64,000 nucleotides of DNA from Macrothele yani (lineage: Eukaryota; Arthropoda; Arachnida; Araneae; Macrothelidae): the NCBI GenBank assembly GCA_039090855.1, contig CM077002.1, positions 84,944,194 through 85,008,193 on the forward strand, in the 5' to 3' direction. The translations under genes and the position numbers were made by a program. The notes under the pieces were generated by a model, which was given only the letters and a program-made list of their open reading frames with translations, searched no databases and was not told the DNA's origin. Shown piece by piece: positions 1-11,597 of this stretch. How positions within the stretch are numbered: the stretch's first letter is position 1; every line of letters starts with the position of its first letter.

Positions 1-21
1 AAACCAGCGGTGGAATGGTGA

Positions 22-3000
22 TCATACACTCAGGAAATGCTGGCTCTGGTCAGTGGCCCGGGCTGCGGTAAACGCCAACCGCAGCCGTGAGGTCAGGCGG
101 CTGCGGAATTGCGCACAGAGGGTATCTCCTGCTTGAAGGAGCGTATGCGCATTAGAGGTATGACGGAGTTGCAGATAGAAGCAGTAAATCATATGCTTTG
201 CGAGTACAAAGATGTATGCCCATGGCTCAGATAAAGGCACCGGTGGAGAACAAGAAACCAGCAACGTACTGTACGAAGAAAAAAGCAGCTCTTTGGCACA
301 GAGACACATGGCAACGGTAAAGGCTAGGTGTAGTAAAGGAAGGATCGCCGGGCAGTACTGGTAGATGTATAGAAAATCAGCATGCTCAAAACAGAAGATG
401 CAGGTGAGTACGGCTGCCAGCGTCATCCGAAATAACATGGCCGGCACTGGCAGGCGGTGGTGAAGGAAGACTCAGTGAATATTAATTTCATCTGGTGTCG
501 AGATGGGTGAAGCTGTGGCCGACCACACACTCGAAAGAGCGGCGGGCGGCATTCCTGAAATGAGCTGGGATGCGGGTGGCGATGGATCCTGAAGGAGAAA
601 ACGATAGAGAGTACGGACAGTAAAACTGGAGATCGGAAGAAATGAACCACGAACAGGAAGAAAAAAAGGAAGGGGAAGAGAAGCAGATGAAACGAAGAAG
701 GGGCCAGGCGGACAAGCGAGAGCAGGTAAAAGAGTAACGATCGAGGAGCGGAGAGAATCGTAGAGTGCAAGAATGGCAGAGGTGCATGGAAGGAAAGTAG
801 AGAGGTCGGAAGAGGGTTTCCATATAAGGTCGGAGAAAAGTGAGTCTCGGACGGATACGATCCCAGCAGGGAGCCAGGAAAGTTCAGTGAAATACGATGC
901 GTTAGAAGTATGGAGCAGTAGAAGAGGGGTTCAGCTAGAAGTTCTAAGGTGGAAGCGGGTGGGGCACGGAGTAGTGGCAGAGAGCGAAGAAAGGAAATCT
1001 CCTCCGAATAAACGGGAGCGGAGGAGAAAAAAGCGATCCATCAGCAGAAAAGTTGTGAATTTAAAGAGGGGGTTCCGGAAAGAAATCATCACGTCTCGGA
1101 AAAGAGAGGCTGCGAAACTTGGTTCGCAGAGTAAACGCAGAAGGGATACTATCCGGTGTGCTTTGTAGAACTGGCGAACATCCAGGAGCGCAATACCGTC
1201 GGTGGAGGTCGGACGACTTAAAGTTGAGACTTGTATCCAATGATGAGCTGATCAGATCATAGTAGAGATGATCCGTGTGATCTCAGCAAGATAGTAAGCT
1301 GGCATGCGAGCAGCTGCCCACACATGAAGACAAGGAGACAGAAGATATGTACGAGCAAGGCATACCCGGGTGACGTAAGAGGCGCTGAACTGCGCTTTCC
1401 GCCATAAGGCAGCCGATCGAGCAAGGCGGTTACGAAGAGCAGCCGACGTGGTGTTCCGGGCAGCTATGGGAGCTCCTAGGTGGACACCAAGAAATTTCTG
1501 AGAAGAGGCAGTTCAGGAGGCGACCCATGGAGAGTCCGTTCTGGACTCCCAGGCACCTCACCATAGGCCGGCACTCTTGGTAGTGTTGAGTATCTCTGAG
1601 GAGCAAGAAGAGTAGAGTGCATATACATGAGCGAGCGTATCAAATTACGGCTCCATCCGGTCGCAGAAAGTCGCGTCGTCGGCGTAGGCGGAGTAGGTTA
1701 TAGAGAAGTGCCTGGCGCTTGCCATGGGAGGAGGAAGAGCCGCAAGAAATGCGCGATGTAATGTGCGTAGGAAAGGCTCGAACGCTAGGGCGAATAATTG
1801 CCCAGAAAGTGGACACCCCTGTCGTATACTACGACGGAAATAAATGGGTGCTGTCAGAAAGGTGGCTGTCTTGACCTGAAAGACGGCGTCGCGATAGAGA
1901 GCAAGAATAGTGGTAACGAAGACAGAAGGAAAGCCAAAAGCGTGTAAAGTAGTTGAGGGAAATGAATGGGAGATATTTTCAAAAGCTGCACGTTGGTCTA
2001 AATTTAGTAGGGCAAGAGATTAGGAATTAGTCCGGGCAAGATACAGAAGATCACAAAGGAGGTGAATGTTAGTAGCGATAGAACGACCAGGTACCGTGTA
2101 GGACTGGTCGGAAGAGAGAAGATACGGAAGAACTTGATTTAGGCGGCAAGAGAGAATTTTAGTGAACAGTTTGTAATCAAGATTTATTAGTGAAATCGGA
2201 CGCCAGTTCCCCAGGTCAAGGAGGTCGCCCTTCTTAGAGAAAAGTACCATGTGAGCAACAGTGAAGCCCCTCGTAAGGGAGATAGATGCAAAGGCAGAAG
2301 AGTAAGCAGCGAGAAGGAAAGGAAGGAGAGAACATAAAAAGATAAGATAAAATGATAGAGGGAGGCCGTCAGAACCAGGGACGGCTCGGGGATTGAGAGA
2401 GAAAAGTGCAGTCCTGAGTTCAGATGGAGAGATAGGCTGTAGGAGAGAAACGGAATGGTGAGAGAGAACTTGAGGCAGAGAAGAAAGTAAAGTATTAAAC
2501 GCAGAAGCAGAAGGTGGAGGGGTATCACTGTACTTATCGGAGAAGTATTGACGAACATGGGAGTAAAGCACATCTGGGTCCGAAGCCACATGACCGTCAG
2601 GCAGACGCAGCACACGAAGTCGATGAGAAGAACGGCGCTGATCCTCAAACGATGACAAGAATTCAAAAGAGCAGTCTTCGAGAGACAAGTGCTGGAGACG
2701 AAGTCGTAAAATGGCCTGCCGGGCTCGAGGTTCCAGAAGAGCACGGAGATCTACCAAATATGCTGGTTAGAGAGGGTGAGTCGTTCCAAGCTGGGCGAGA
2801 ACGTATCGGAGATTGCGTTCTTCCATGGTGCGCAGATTGGCGACTGTGAACGAGTGGCTCTTGAGAAAGTCGAGCAGGTGTGACTTGACATCCAGCTAGT
2901 AACTTAGTGCACCGGATACAGTGGACAGTCCAGAGATATAAGAGTGAAGGAGATTCCGGACGTTAGAACACAAGACCTGGTCTTCCAGGAGAGTGGTATT

Positions 3001-3901
3001 TAATGTCCAGGAGTGAAACTCGGAGCCTTGATGGAAAGAAGAGGTGAAGGTGGCCACAACGGCACAATGGTCAGAAGAGGCAGTGGGTAGATGCTGACAG
3101 TCCGTGACCACGGGCAGAAAGGGAAAGGTTGCGTAGAAACGGTCCAGTCTAGCGGAAGATGACGAGGTGGCAGCTGAGGACCTCCATGTATGGGAGACCG
3201 TTGTAGGAAAAATTTGACGAAAGACGTACCGAAGATCAACCTCCGTGATGAGGGAGTGTAATTGCTCCACAAGACGCAAGCGAGTTTCCTTATGAATTGG
3301 AGCACGATCAAGATCAGGGTCAAGCGTGCAATTAAAATCGCCGCCGATCAACACGTGATCCGACGGCAACGTTGACTGAAGAGCCGATCGGAGCGCCATG
3401 AAAAGGGGGTGTGATGTTTAGGTGTGCACGGGACGTAGATGTTGAAAACGACATAACGACGCTCGTCCAGAACAAAGGTGAGGCGTTGTAGCAAGTCACG
3501 GCAGAGATGCTGCACCGTCACTGAAGATAGAACTTGAGGGAACTGAGTGCGGATGCCTATGGCCAGACCGAAGATTGTGGAGTGTCGGAAAGCATGTTGG
3601 AACTGATAAAGTTCCACGTACGCCATCGATTGAAGGGCGTTGTAGACAGGCAATTCGTCTCTTGGAGCAGAAGAATATCTGCTGTGAGGTGATGGAGATC
3701 CTCACGAGCAAGCGAGTTCGCCAGAGGGGACCCAAACCCCCTGCAGTTCAGTGTCGTTATCTTTAACGTAAATGTCCGACGGCGGTTCAAGGAGCTTATC
3801 AGCGGCTCGTTGGAGCCGAGAGAGACGATCGCAGACTTTCCTGAGACATCCGCTTTCGCCGAAAGATGTGGATGGTAATGCTTGGCGGTGAGATCGAACA
3901 A
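22..3901 (-). pseudogene. LINE ORF2: AP endonuclease + reverse transcriptase, broken
   Basis: ORF2 product would nick target DNA and copy element RNA in the nucleus. Reading minus: the endonuclease begins near 3780 with TTLNCRGFG and DILLLQETN, has GGDFNCTLDPDLDR near 3330-3350 and the late SSDHCAV motif near 3070. RT finger/palm segments are open at 2020-2757 (LNPRAVPGSDGLPLSFY, then NWRPISL, then DQSYTVPGRSI). The catalytic YADD codons are at 1675-1686 in a different frame. The C-terminal part runs to the stop near 22. The ORF is split into at least six frames by indels. Plus-strand ORFs in this stretch, for example 773-1168, are antisense shadows. Confidence 0.8.
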
Positions 3902-4063
3902 CCGCCACTTGCGTCATAGTTGCTGCAAGCTCCGTGAGATAGGATTGGAGAAAATCATGAGACATGGTTTTACTACGAGGACCGATAAGATAGGAGTATA
4001 ACTCCGCACCAGAAATTGGTGTCTGTGGTAGTGAGGAATCTTCCAGTTGCTGTATGAAATCCT

Positions 4064-5519
4064 CTACAGTAAGTGGGACCAGTGTGCTGTCGTCAGAGTC
4101 GGAGATGGAGATGCTAGAAGCATCAGAGGGGAGTGAACGACTTTCCGAGCGATCACGTCCTCCTTATTGCGACGTCGAGTAGTCCGACGACGCTTCGAGC
4201 GTACACTCTGTTGCTCGGGACCAAAGGCAAGAGCGTCTGGCACTGTGAAGGCATCAGGCGCAGCGACCCCATTATTGGGTTCTGAAGGGTGCTGTGGAGT
4301 AATTGTAGAAGGTAGAGGAGAGTTCAACGGGTCTCCGGTCGAAGAATTCTCCTGCTGTGGGCATGTCTGGAGTGTAGAAGCTGAGTTGGAAGTGAAAGGT
4401 TGCGACGAGGTCACACGCTGACCAACGGCTTTATGGATACTTTCGGAATAACTCGACTGCCGCTGGTGAGAGGCGCCAGAAGAAGATGCCGGGGGTCCAG
4501 GTGACCGTTGAGTAGGCTGTACTGAAGATTTGGAGGCAGTAGCTGCACGATGAGGGCATGGCGCACTAGTGTGACCAGTGCTCTAACATACCGAACAAAG
4601 GGTGCCCACAGTGATATCGATGCGCCTAATATGAGTGTCACATCGTACATTGAGTACCGATGGAACACGTATCATGGATTCCTCCGAGGGAAAGATCACA
4701 CGTACGTTCGGGCGAAATCCTAAGAGATAACGGTCCTCAGGGACTCCCGGAAAGGTGGAGTACGTGCTGACCGATCCGACAGTACGTCCATAATTCTGAG
4801 CGATGGAAAGCAATAGGTCATCGAATACTTCGGGAAAAACAGGGGCGAAACTGACTGTAGTAAGTGCTTGTGTGAGTGGGGTCGCAACGAGATGGCGATC
4901 GCCGATAGAAATGCCTTCGGTCAGAACCCGAAGGGCAACGGCAGGAGTCGCAAGATAAGCAATGACTTAGCTGGTTCTTCTACCCACGTGAGTAATAGCC
5001 TCTTTTGGAACAATCTCTCGTAGGGCAGCGCTGTACGCCGTCAGCTTTGTGTTGGGGAGGCTGCGGAAAAATACACCCAGGCCGATTCTGTCAAGAAAAA
5101 GCTGACCTTGAGGGCAAGAAGTCGGAACATCCACGTAGATCTGGTCTGTACCATACGTCATCTGATAAGGGCACTTTGAAGAAGGGGGTTGATGAGAAGA
5201 AGAAGAAGTTGATGCACCTGAGGTGACGGCAGCATACGACACACCTGGCGCGCGTTGTGATGACGCGGGTGGCTCGTGGAAGTGTCACGTCCATTGCGTC
5301 ATCAGAAGGTACAGGGGAAGGCAATGGTTCACAACTCTTTGGCAGATAGGAAGGAGATAGCTCCATGGGCAAGGCAACTTTGTCACGCTGCGGAGAGGAG
5401 GGGCTTGTCAAAGGAAGCCCTCCATTGGTGTATTGCTTCTGAGGAACTGATAGGGATAAAGAGTCACTTCCGGAAGCGAGGATCGAAGCTCCGCTACCCC
5501 TGGAAGCCGCCATTTGCAA
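4064..5519 (-). pseudogene. LINE ORF1 (gag-like, CCHC zinc knuckle), broken
   Basis: ORF1 of the same LINE, an RNA-binding protein by family analogy. The N-terminal part (5519 downward) is Ser/Pro-rich low-complexity sequence. The middle contains YGTDQIYVDVPTSCPQG, and around 4690-4740 GFRPNVRVIFPSEE. A CX2CX4HX4C knuckle (CSVC, GH, C) sits near 4560-4610 but a nonsense codon falls inside it. A Ser/Pro-rich tail ends in a basic stretch, RSKRRRTTRRRNK, near 4160-4200. At least two frameshifts separate the parts. Knuckle position and basic tail support a LINE ORF1 rather than a host gene. Confidence 0.65.
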
Positions 5520-5714
5520 TGGCGATAAGAATACGAGCTTTGGCCAACTCGACCAAAGCAGAAAAATGAAGAATACAACACAAAAAGGGCACTTACCGAC
5601 CTGGTAAATGGATCAGAAGTAGGACGGCACCTTCACACACGCCGCACACACAAAGTTAGAAGCTGTAGACTCGGAAATTATCACAAACGGAACAAAATAC
5701 GAGCACGAAGTAAA

Positions 5715-6180
5715 GAACGACTGTCGTCCAACCCACAAACGACTCCTATGTTTCTTCTGTAGCACCCAGGTTTCACTGCCATACAACAGACTAGGAACAA
5801 TTACACTCTCATACACAGCCACGCGGGACTCTCTTGAGAACCCATCACTCCTGTGAAAACCTCACAAAGCAGCCATGACTTTCAATGAAGAATCCACACG
5901 CCTATTAATTTCACCATCCAATTTGTTTTCTCTGTCAAATATGCTTCCTAAATGCACAAACTCATTCACCTGGTCAATAACTGTGCCATTTAGACATATA
6001 TCACATTCAGTACTAATAGTTCCTCTCTCAAAAACCATAACTTTGGTTTTTCCTTATTTATACTCAGTTTGAATTTCATGCAAACTTCGTACATCCGAGA
6101 CAACATAACCTGCAACTCGCTTTTGCTTTCTGCCAATAAGGACAGTGTCATCAGCAAACAGCAATCTGCACACACACACA
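5715..6180 (-). mobile_element. LINE fragment, same family as the 61-64 kb element
   Basis: Minus-strand peptide pieces AESKSELQVMLSRMYEV (just after the RT catalytic motif) and ESVIVPSLLYGSETWVLQKK match the element at 61040-64000, and the DNA lines up with 61330-61740 almost base for base. Only the RT thumb/C-terminal region is present, with frameshifts. The fragment ends at a short CA microsatellite (6170-6182). It abuts the 5' end of the Tx1-like LINE. Confidence 0.75.
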
Positions 6181-6182
6181 CA

Positions 6183-6534
6183 TGTCACCAAGATGTAATA
6201 AATTTATAATTACGATCACACAACAAAATATTTAGATACCATGTAGTAGTGGATGCAAAAGCAGTGGATGGCGAATATTTTCTTAAGTTTTACACATACT
6301 TGCTTCCATCCTTCCTCCATAACAAGTTTTGCAACTTCACTGGCTTAGCCCCTGATTAGTATGCAGTAAATTTCATGTAAATTTAATCGACCACCACACA
6401 TACTTCGAAGAGCAAAAACATTACGACCAACACGTCTTTATGCAAATCAAAGCAACTGTGGGTCATGAAACGGTATAAATAATCCCCTGTCAATGAGCTC
6501 TGATAATCAGTGTTATTCTTGTTCTTCAGAAGAG
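6183..6534. other. Stretch with nothing recognised
   Basis: AT-rich sequence with no coding pattern, repeat unit or terminal inverted repeat that I can support. Confidence 0.5.
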
Positions 6535-6720
6535 AAAGGCAGAGGACTTACAGGAATTTGACAAAGGACAAACTGTAGTCGCCAGACGACTGGGTCAGAG
6601 CATTTCCCAGACAGCAAGGCTTGTGAGGTGCTCACAGTCAGCTGTAATTTAGTACTTTCAAAAAGTAGTCCGAGGAGCGCAAAAACCATAGACCACCGGC
6701 AAGGTGTGGGCCGACCATGG
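6535..6720 (+). pseudogene. Tc1-like transposase N-terminal (HTH) fragment
   Basis: The plus-strand reading [20 protein letters not shown], then [16 protein letters not shown] and a YFQK..RG..QK segment, ends in a GVGRP-like element. This is the usual shape of the paired helix-turn-helix DNA-binding region of fish/arthropod Tc1-family transposases (LG.S.SETAR...CSRSAV). A stop and a frameshift interrupt it and the catalytic domain is missing. A relic only. Confidence 0.6.
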
Positions 6721-6747
6721 ATTTTCCTGGAGAGTTTGCTTTCTATT

Positions 6748-7150
6748 CTATACATACAATAACATAGAGAGTACACATAAACGTATATTCCTAATTGTAG
6801 GCCTCATGTTGTTCTTTAGAAGAAATTGTTTCCTGAAACTACGTTCTGCCCCAGCAACCGTTACAGGTAATGTGCAAAACAACCTCAGAGCAATGCACAT
6901 CTCACCAAGCACTAACTGCAGAGTTTTGTCATAAATTTTCCTCAGAAGAAATGACTGGTGGTAGTTCAATGTTTTGAACTTTGAAATTCTTTTCTAATGT
7001 GCATCGAAAGATTTTTGTCAGGTGCAGTATTTCATTGAAGCATATTTCAGTAAGATATGTGGGATACATTTTCATAAGAAGTTTGCATTTTCCTTCAAAA
7101 ACATCCTCTGTGGAACTCAGTTATGTTACTATACAGTTGAACACGTTGCT
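6748..7150 (-). pseudogene. hAT transposase C-terminal dimerisation fragment
   Basis: The minus-strand reading contains ALRLFCTLPVTVAGAERSFR followed by LLKNNMRPTI and a decayed LSML, the signature of the hAT C-terminal dimerisation domain (typically TLPVTVASAERSFSKLK..K..LR). Upstream residues (higher coordinates, to about 7150) look like the preceding helical region but carry stops. No terminal repeats were found. The neighbours are Tc1 relics. Confidence 0.65.
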
Positions 7151-7864
7151 TATATTATTGGCAGCCGCGAATCTCTGCTTCAATTAATTTCTAATGTAAT
7201 CCAAAGTTACATAGAATACATTAATTCTAAATGACGATTCATATTTACCATCATTATACACAGTATCTGCTTCTCCCTAGGAAATGGCATCACACATTTT
7301 TTTTCTGTTCTTTATCCTTTTTATTGGTAAGTGTGAGGGGAGTCCCAAGATATCTACAAATGTGAATGTTTCTGGCATTATTATGGGCCATTCGTCTCTT
7401 GTCGCAGTCTTATTACCGCTCCAACTCTGTAATAAGACTGTGAATCTAATCACATCTGTGTCCATCGTACAAAGGTCACTTGTTCTCAAATAATATAATT
7501 AGTAGGGTTTTGTCATTTCTTCATTGCTTCCACAGTCCCACAGCTGAGAGGGGGCATAATCCCTAAGTAAAATGCACTTTACTGGTCATTTCCAAAAGGA
7601 CAATCTTTCTGGATTTGTACAATTGAAAATTTAGTTAAATGTTTTTGTTTTTTTCAGTTTCACCCACATTTTTGTTGTTTATAATTTGAGTTTTATTTCA
7701 GAAGTTTCTTGACCGGCCTTGCTGAGCCGCGGTCCGCGGGCCCCCTGGAAGCCTAGGCCCCGGGAATATGTTCTCTCCCCCTCCCAGTTGGGAACTGGGC
7801 ATAGGTTCCAGAAGGTGTTGGAGTGCATCTACAGCATACCAGGCGTTCACCATGCAGTCCTTTA
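7151..7864. other. Non-coding stretch with a GC-rich patch
   Basis: Mostly AT-rich and unrecognised. A GC-rich patch at about 7710-7790 (CCGCGGTCCGCGGGCCCCC) contrasts sharply with its surroundings and could be the end of a decayed hAT element, but I see no partner end. Confidence 0.4.
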
Positions 7865-8573
7865 ACTAGCTCAGATTTGCTCCTGGATCTGTTTTTCTAA
7901 CGTCCTATATATTCTCAATGAGGTTCCGATACAGGCTTTGTTGTGGCAAGGAACATGGTGGAAGTCGCTGTCATGCTCGCCAAAGTACTGCTGAAAACAT
8001 CTTGCGCGATGGACGTCCATGAAACAGCCGTCATCTGCTGGATAAAAGGTCAACTTTGCCGGATGGACTTGATCGGCAGCAACGTGCAGATAATCCTTAG
8101 AAGACACCCGATCTTTCAGAAATATCGGGGGACTCGTTCCGTACCAATAGACGGTGCTCCACACCATGACACCACCTTCAAAACCTTGAGTTGCGTTTAC
8201 AAGGCTAGCTGGGTCCATTGCTTCATGGACTCCAGTCAAACTCTATATCTAGTCAGTACAAAACAAAGTGTACCGCAACTCGTTGGGCCACATGAAGTTT
8301 TCCTAGTCATCTAGTGTCCAGTCACTGTGTTGTTGACACCACTGTGGACGAACTTTCTAGTTCTTTGCAGAAATTAGTGGTTTCCATATAGATATGAAAT
8401 TGCCAATACCGATCCTCTTCAATTCCCTGCGCATAGTTCGCCAAGATGTGGATCGGGTACAGCCTTCGTTGAACGCTTCGGTCAATTGCTGCACACAGGA
8501 AGTCCTGTTTCTTCGTACAAGCCTTTTCAGACGACGACAATCTCGTTCCTGACAGATTGCCGTCGCGCCTCAA
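7865..8573 (-). pseudogene. Tc1-like transposase, degraded
   Basis: Minus-strand pieces follow Tc1 transposase order: an N-terminal part from 8573, then CQQHSDWTLDD and WPNELRYTLF (where a normal protein has SDESRF), then FEGGVMVWSTVYWYGTSPP, and near the end FQQYFGEHDSDFHHVP. Several stops and frameshifts, and the first catalytic Asp-Glu region is altered. Terminal repeats are not visible. It is unlike the three related Tc1 copies at 20.9, 35.0 and 59.7 kb, so a separate family. Confidence 0.65.
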
Positions 8574-8639
8574 TTACGCCTCTTAATCAATGTTTGTTAT
8601 TTTTCCACTGATTAAAGACCCGGGAAGTACATTCTTTTT

Positions 8640-9140
8640 AGGTACTACGCCGATAACAGAAAGCCTTAAAAATAGTGCAATTACATGGCTGCTTTCTTAC
8701 CATTAAAACCCGCTACCATCGTAAAACCATATCCCATTGATTCCTACAGGCAGATCAAAATGGAACTCACTAAACGTTTTGGAGAATGGTCACAACATTA
8801 TATCCATAAGCTTGTAGCCGGTGAGCAACTCGGAGATAGAAATCTCTTGGAATTGTTGGGCACCATGAAATGCCGTGCTAAATGCTACACGATTCCAGAC
8901 GAGCTAATATTAGAACTCCTCGTGCAGCATCTTCCATCTCTGCGCAAACAGTACTGGATGCTGTAACGTCACTGCACTTGGGAAAAGCTGCAGAAATCGC
9001 AAACAGAGTTATGGAAGTAACTCCAGCACTAATGAACACAGTTTCTATTTCTGACTGCGATACCAATGAACGCAAAGATAATTTTTTAATGAAATCAACA
9101 AACTGAGAATGCGAATAGATGAACTCGCTCGTTTTCGTAG
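8640..9140 (+). pseudogene. LTR-retrotransposon gag-like fragment (Gypsy type)
   Basis: Plus-strand pieces in two frames: YRQIKMELTKRFGEWSQHY, then GEQLGDRNLLELLGTMK, then PDELILELLVQHLP, and after a frameshift AVTSLHLGKAAEIANRVMEV, ending with ELARFRS. This order (Y..LK.ELI.RF, LGDR.PSQ.LR..., LW.Q.LP, LA..AD.I.E) is the gag core of arthropod Gypsy-type elements. No protease, RT or LTR is nearby, so only a gag relic remains. Confidence 0.6.
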
Positions 9141-9744
9141 TAACACCAGGGCCAGTTTATCGGCAGGGCAGACGGGACACTTGCCCAGGGCCTACTAATT
9201 TCAAGGGTTCAAAATGTTTCTATTCTTGTGTCACACACATGCTACATTGGCAGCACTTCCCGACCCATCCCTCAGTGTATCCTGAAACATAGAAAGGCAT
9301 TTAACCAAACACTTAATAACAAGAGAACACCACCACAGTCATCATTAACACACTATTTGAAAAACCATCCTACTGTCACTCCAATGTAAAACCAAACCAT
9401 CCGTTTAAGATATCCACCATATTCTAATGGAAAAGAATTATACTTTTTAGAAAGCCTTGACATTTTCTCTTCTTTAATTGTACTATTGAATCCCCACAAT
9501 ATATTCACTAATGTTGGCAAGCTTTAATTACGTTTTTTTCAATAGTTTTATTTATGCAAATGGCAACACCACAATTCTGATTGTGTGCATCTCTGTGAAC
9601 CACAAACCGCGGGTTATCATTGAAAGAATAGTTTATTTAATTCTCAGTTCATGCTGCTTTGCGAGTTTCATTGAATTATTTTATCTGTTTCGATCATTTA
9701 TAGTACCATTGTTTCTCCATTTGTGTGTAGTGCGAGTTAAGTGA
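9141..9744. other. Non-coding stretch, possible hAT-like terminus at its start
   Basis: At about 9149-9200 the bases CAGGGCCAGTTTATCGGCAG and a following CCCAGGGCC resemble the ends of many hAT elements, but no matching right end was found. The rest is AT-rich with no recognised feature. Confidence 0.3.
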
Positions 9745-10977
9745 ATAATCATCATCATCATCATCATTGTCAACCATTATCAATCCACTGCTGGACGAAG
9801 GTCTCCCCAAGTTTCCTCCACAACGGTCTGTCTTGTGCCAGTCTCCTCCATGTCACTCCCGCATATTTACGAATTTCATCCACCCATCTCCCATGTGGTC
9901 TTTTTCTGGGTCTTTTCCTGTCCCTTGGAATCCAATCTAAAATTTCGGCTGTCCATCTATGGTCTGTCCTTCTGGCAGTATGTCCAGCCCATTGCCATTT
10001 CAGGGATTTAACTCTGATCATGATGTCTTCCACTCTTGTCATTTTTCGGATCCACGAGTTCCTCTTCTTATCTCTCCTGGTTATACCAAGCATGCACCTC
10101 TCCATGATTCTTTGAGTTGTCTGCAGCCTTTGTATGTCTCTTTTAGTTAAGGTCCACGTCTCTGCACCATACGTAAGCACTGGAAGGATGCACTGATCAA
10201 ACACTTTTCTTTTAAGACATAATGGCATATTGCTCTTGGAAATTATGCTGTTTCTTCCAAAAGCTCTCCAGGCAAGTTTTGTACGCCGATTAATTTCTTC
10301 ATCAATGTGACCCTCACTTGATATCTGCTGTCCAAGATAAACATACGTATCTGTTATCTCCAGTTTTTCTCCATCAATCGATAAATCTTCATTTCTTGTA
10401 AAAGCATTGAACATCACTTTTGTCTTCTGAAAGTTCACTTTTAATCCCACTTCTTTACTCTTGTCAGCAAGTTCCTCGATCATACTCTGCAGCTCTGATG
10501 GGGTAGTTGCAAAAATGACTACGTCATCAGCAAAACGAAGGTGGGTTAGATAATCTCCATTAATCTTTATCCCTTTGTTTTCCCAGTTCAGTGATTGAAA
10601 GACATTTTCCAATGTGGCATTAAAGAGCTTCGGAGATATGGTGTCACCTTGTCTCACTCCTTTCCAATTTTTATGTGTGTTGTATTTTCAAACAGCCGAA
10701 TCTTTGCACTTGCATTTTCATAGATGTTATTAATAATATTAATGTATGCATCTTCAATACCGCAGGATTTCAGAGCCGTGGTAACTGCTGATGGTTTCAC
10801 CGAATCAAAGGCTTTTTCATAATCGATAAAAGCCATGCACAATGGAAGTTCATATTCCCTCGCTCTTTCAATTAGTTCTCTCAGTACATGGATATGATCT
10901 ATTGTGCTGTAGCCACTCCTGAATCCAGCTTGTTCTCTCGGTTGAGCCATGTCCAGTGTTACCTTCAAGCGGTGTGA
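9745..10977 (-). mobile_element. RTE-like LINE copy 1, 5'-truncated
   Basis: Minus-strand RT-containing element. The 5' part (10654-10968) has AQPREQAGFRSGYSTIDHIH and CMAFIDYEKAFDSV. A one-base shift then leads into 9770-10657 with MRQGDTISPKLFNATLENVF and FADDVVIFATTPSEL (catalytic FADD), ending in VYLGQQISSEGH, TYGAETWTLTKRD, a basic linker and a WRRLAQDRPLWR-like tail. The 3' end is a (TGA)n/(ATC)n microsatellite at 9745-9767, usual for RTE elements. The 5' end stops abruptly at about 10977, where mitochondrial DNA begins. The 3' ORF of 295 codons is uninterrupted, so the copy is fairly young. Confidence 0.85.
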
Positions 10978-11051
10978 AATTAAGAGTAGTTGTTTGCGGT
11001 GATGCTAATAATTTTGTTAGTATGAGAGGCTCTTGTGGTAAAATTAAGAGT

Positions 11052-11460
<409 letters not shown>

Positions 11461-11568
11461 CATTAAAATATAACCCACTAAAATAGTAATTAGTACTAAA
11501 ACAATTATCGTATGATCATGAAAAAAAATTATTTGCTCTATCACAGGAGCTGCCGCATTTCTGAAAAT
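11461..11568 (-). pseudogene. cox2: Nuclear copy of mitochondrial cox2 (N-terminal part)
   Basis: Minus-strand reading from about 11568 gives AAAPVMEQIIFFHDHTMIV and then LITILVGYILM, the well conserved N-terminal membrane-entry segment of cytochrome oxidase subunit 2. It is joined directly to cox1 at 11460/11461 with a one-base frame offset. In the usual arthropod mitochondrial order cox1 precedes cox2, whereas here the cox2 piece lies upstream of cox1 on the coding strand, so the junction is not simple colinear mtDNA. Confidence 0.85.
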
Positions 11569-11597
11569 ATATATATATGAATAATACATATATATAT
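11569..11597. repeat. AT dinucleotide run between the mitochondrial insert and LINE copy 2
   Basis: Two short (AT)n runs separated by GAATAATAC lie between the cox2 fragment and the (ATC)n tail of the second RTE-like LINE. Confidence 0.6.

Larger units (their letters stand above)
1..5590 (-). mobile_element. Tx1/L1-like non-LTR retrotransposon (LINE), degraded
   Basis: A long LINE copy read on the minus strand. Gag-like ORF1 lies at 4064-5519 and ORF2 (AP endonuclease, then reverse transcriptase, then a long C-terminal region) at about 22-3901. The order ORF1-EN-RT, a CCHC knuckle in ORF1 and RT wording such as KKGDLLDLGNWRPISL followed by DQSYTVPGRSI resemble the Tx1 branch of the L1 clade. 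The left (3') end may lie outside the window; the 5' end is about 5590, next to another LINE fragment. Many frameshifts and stops are spread through both ORFs, so the copy is old and dead. The clade call is by motif only. Confidence 0.8.

Noticed and set aside
773..1168. Plus-strand 131-codon basic ORF
   Set aside because: Antisense to the C-terminal part of LINE ORF2, whose minus-strand RT motifs are clear on either side.
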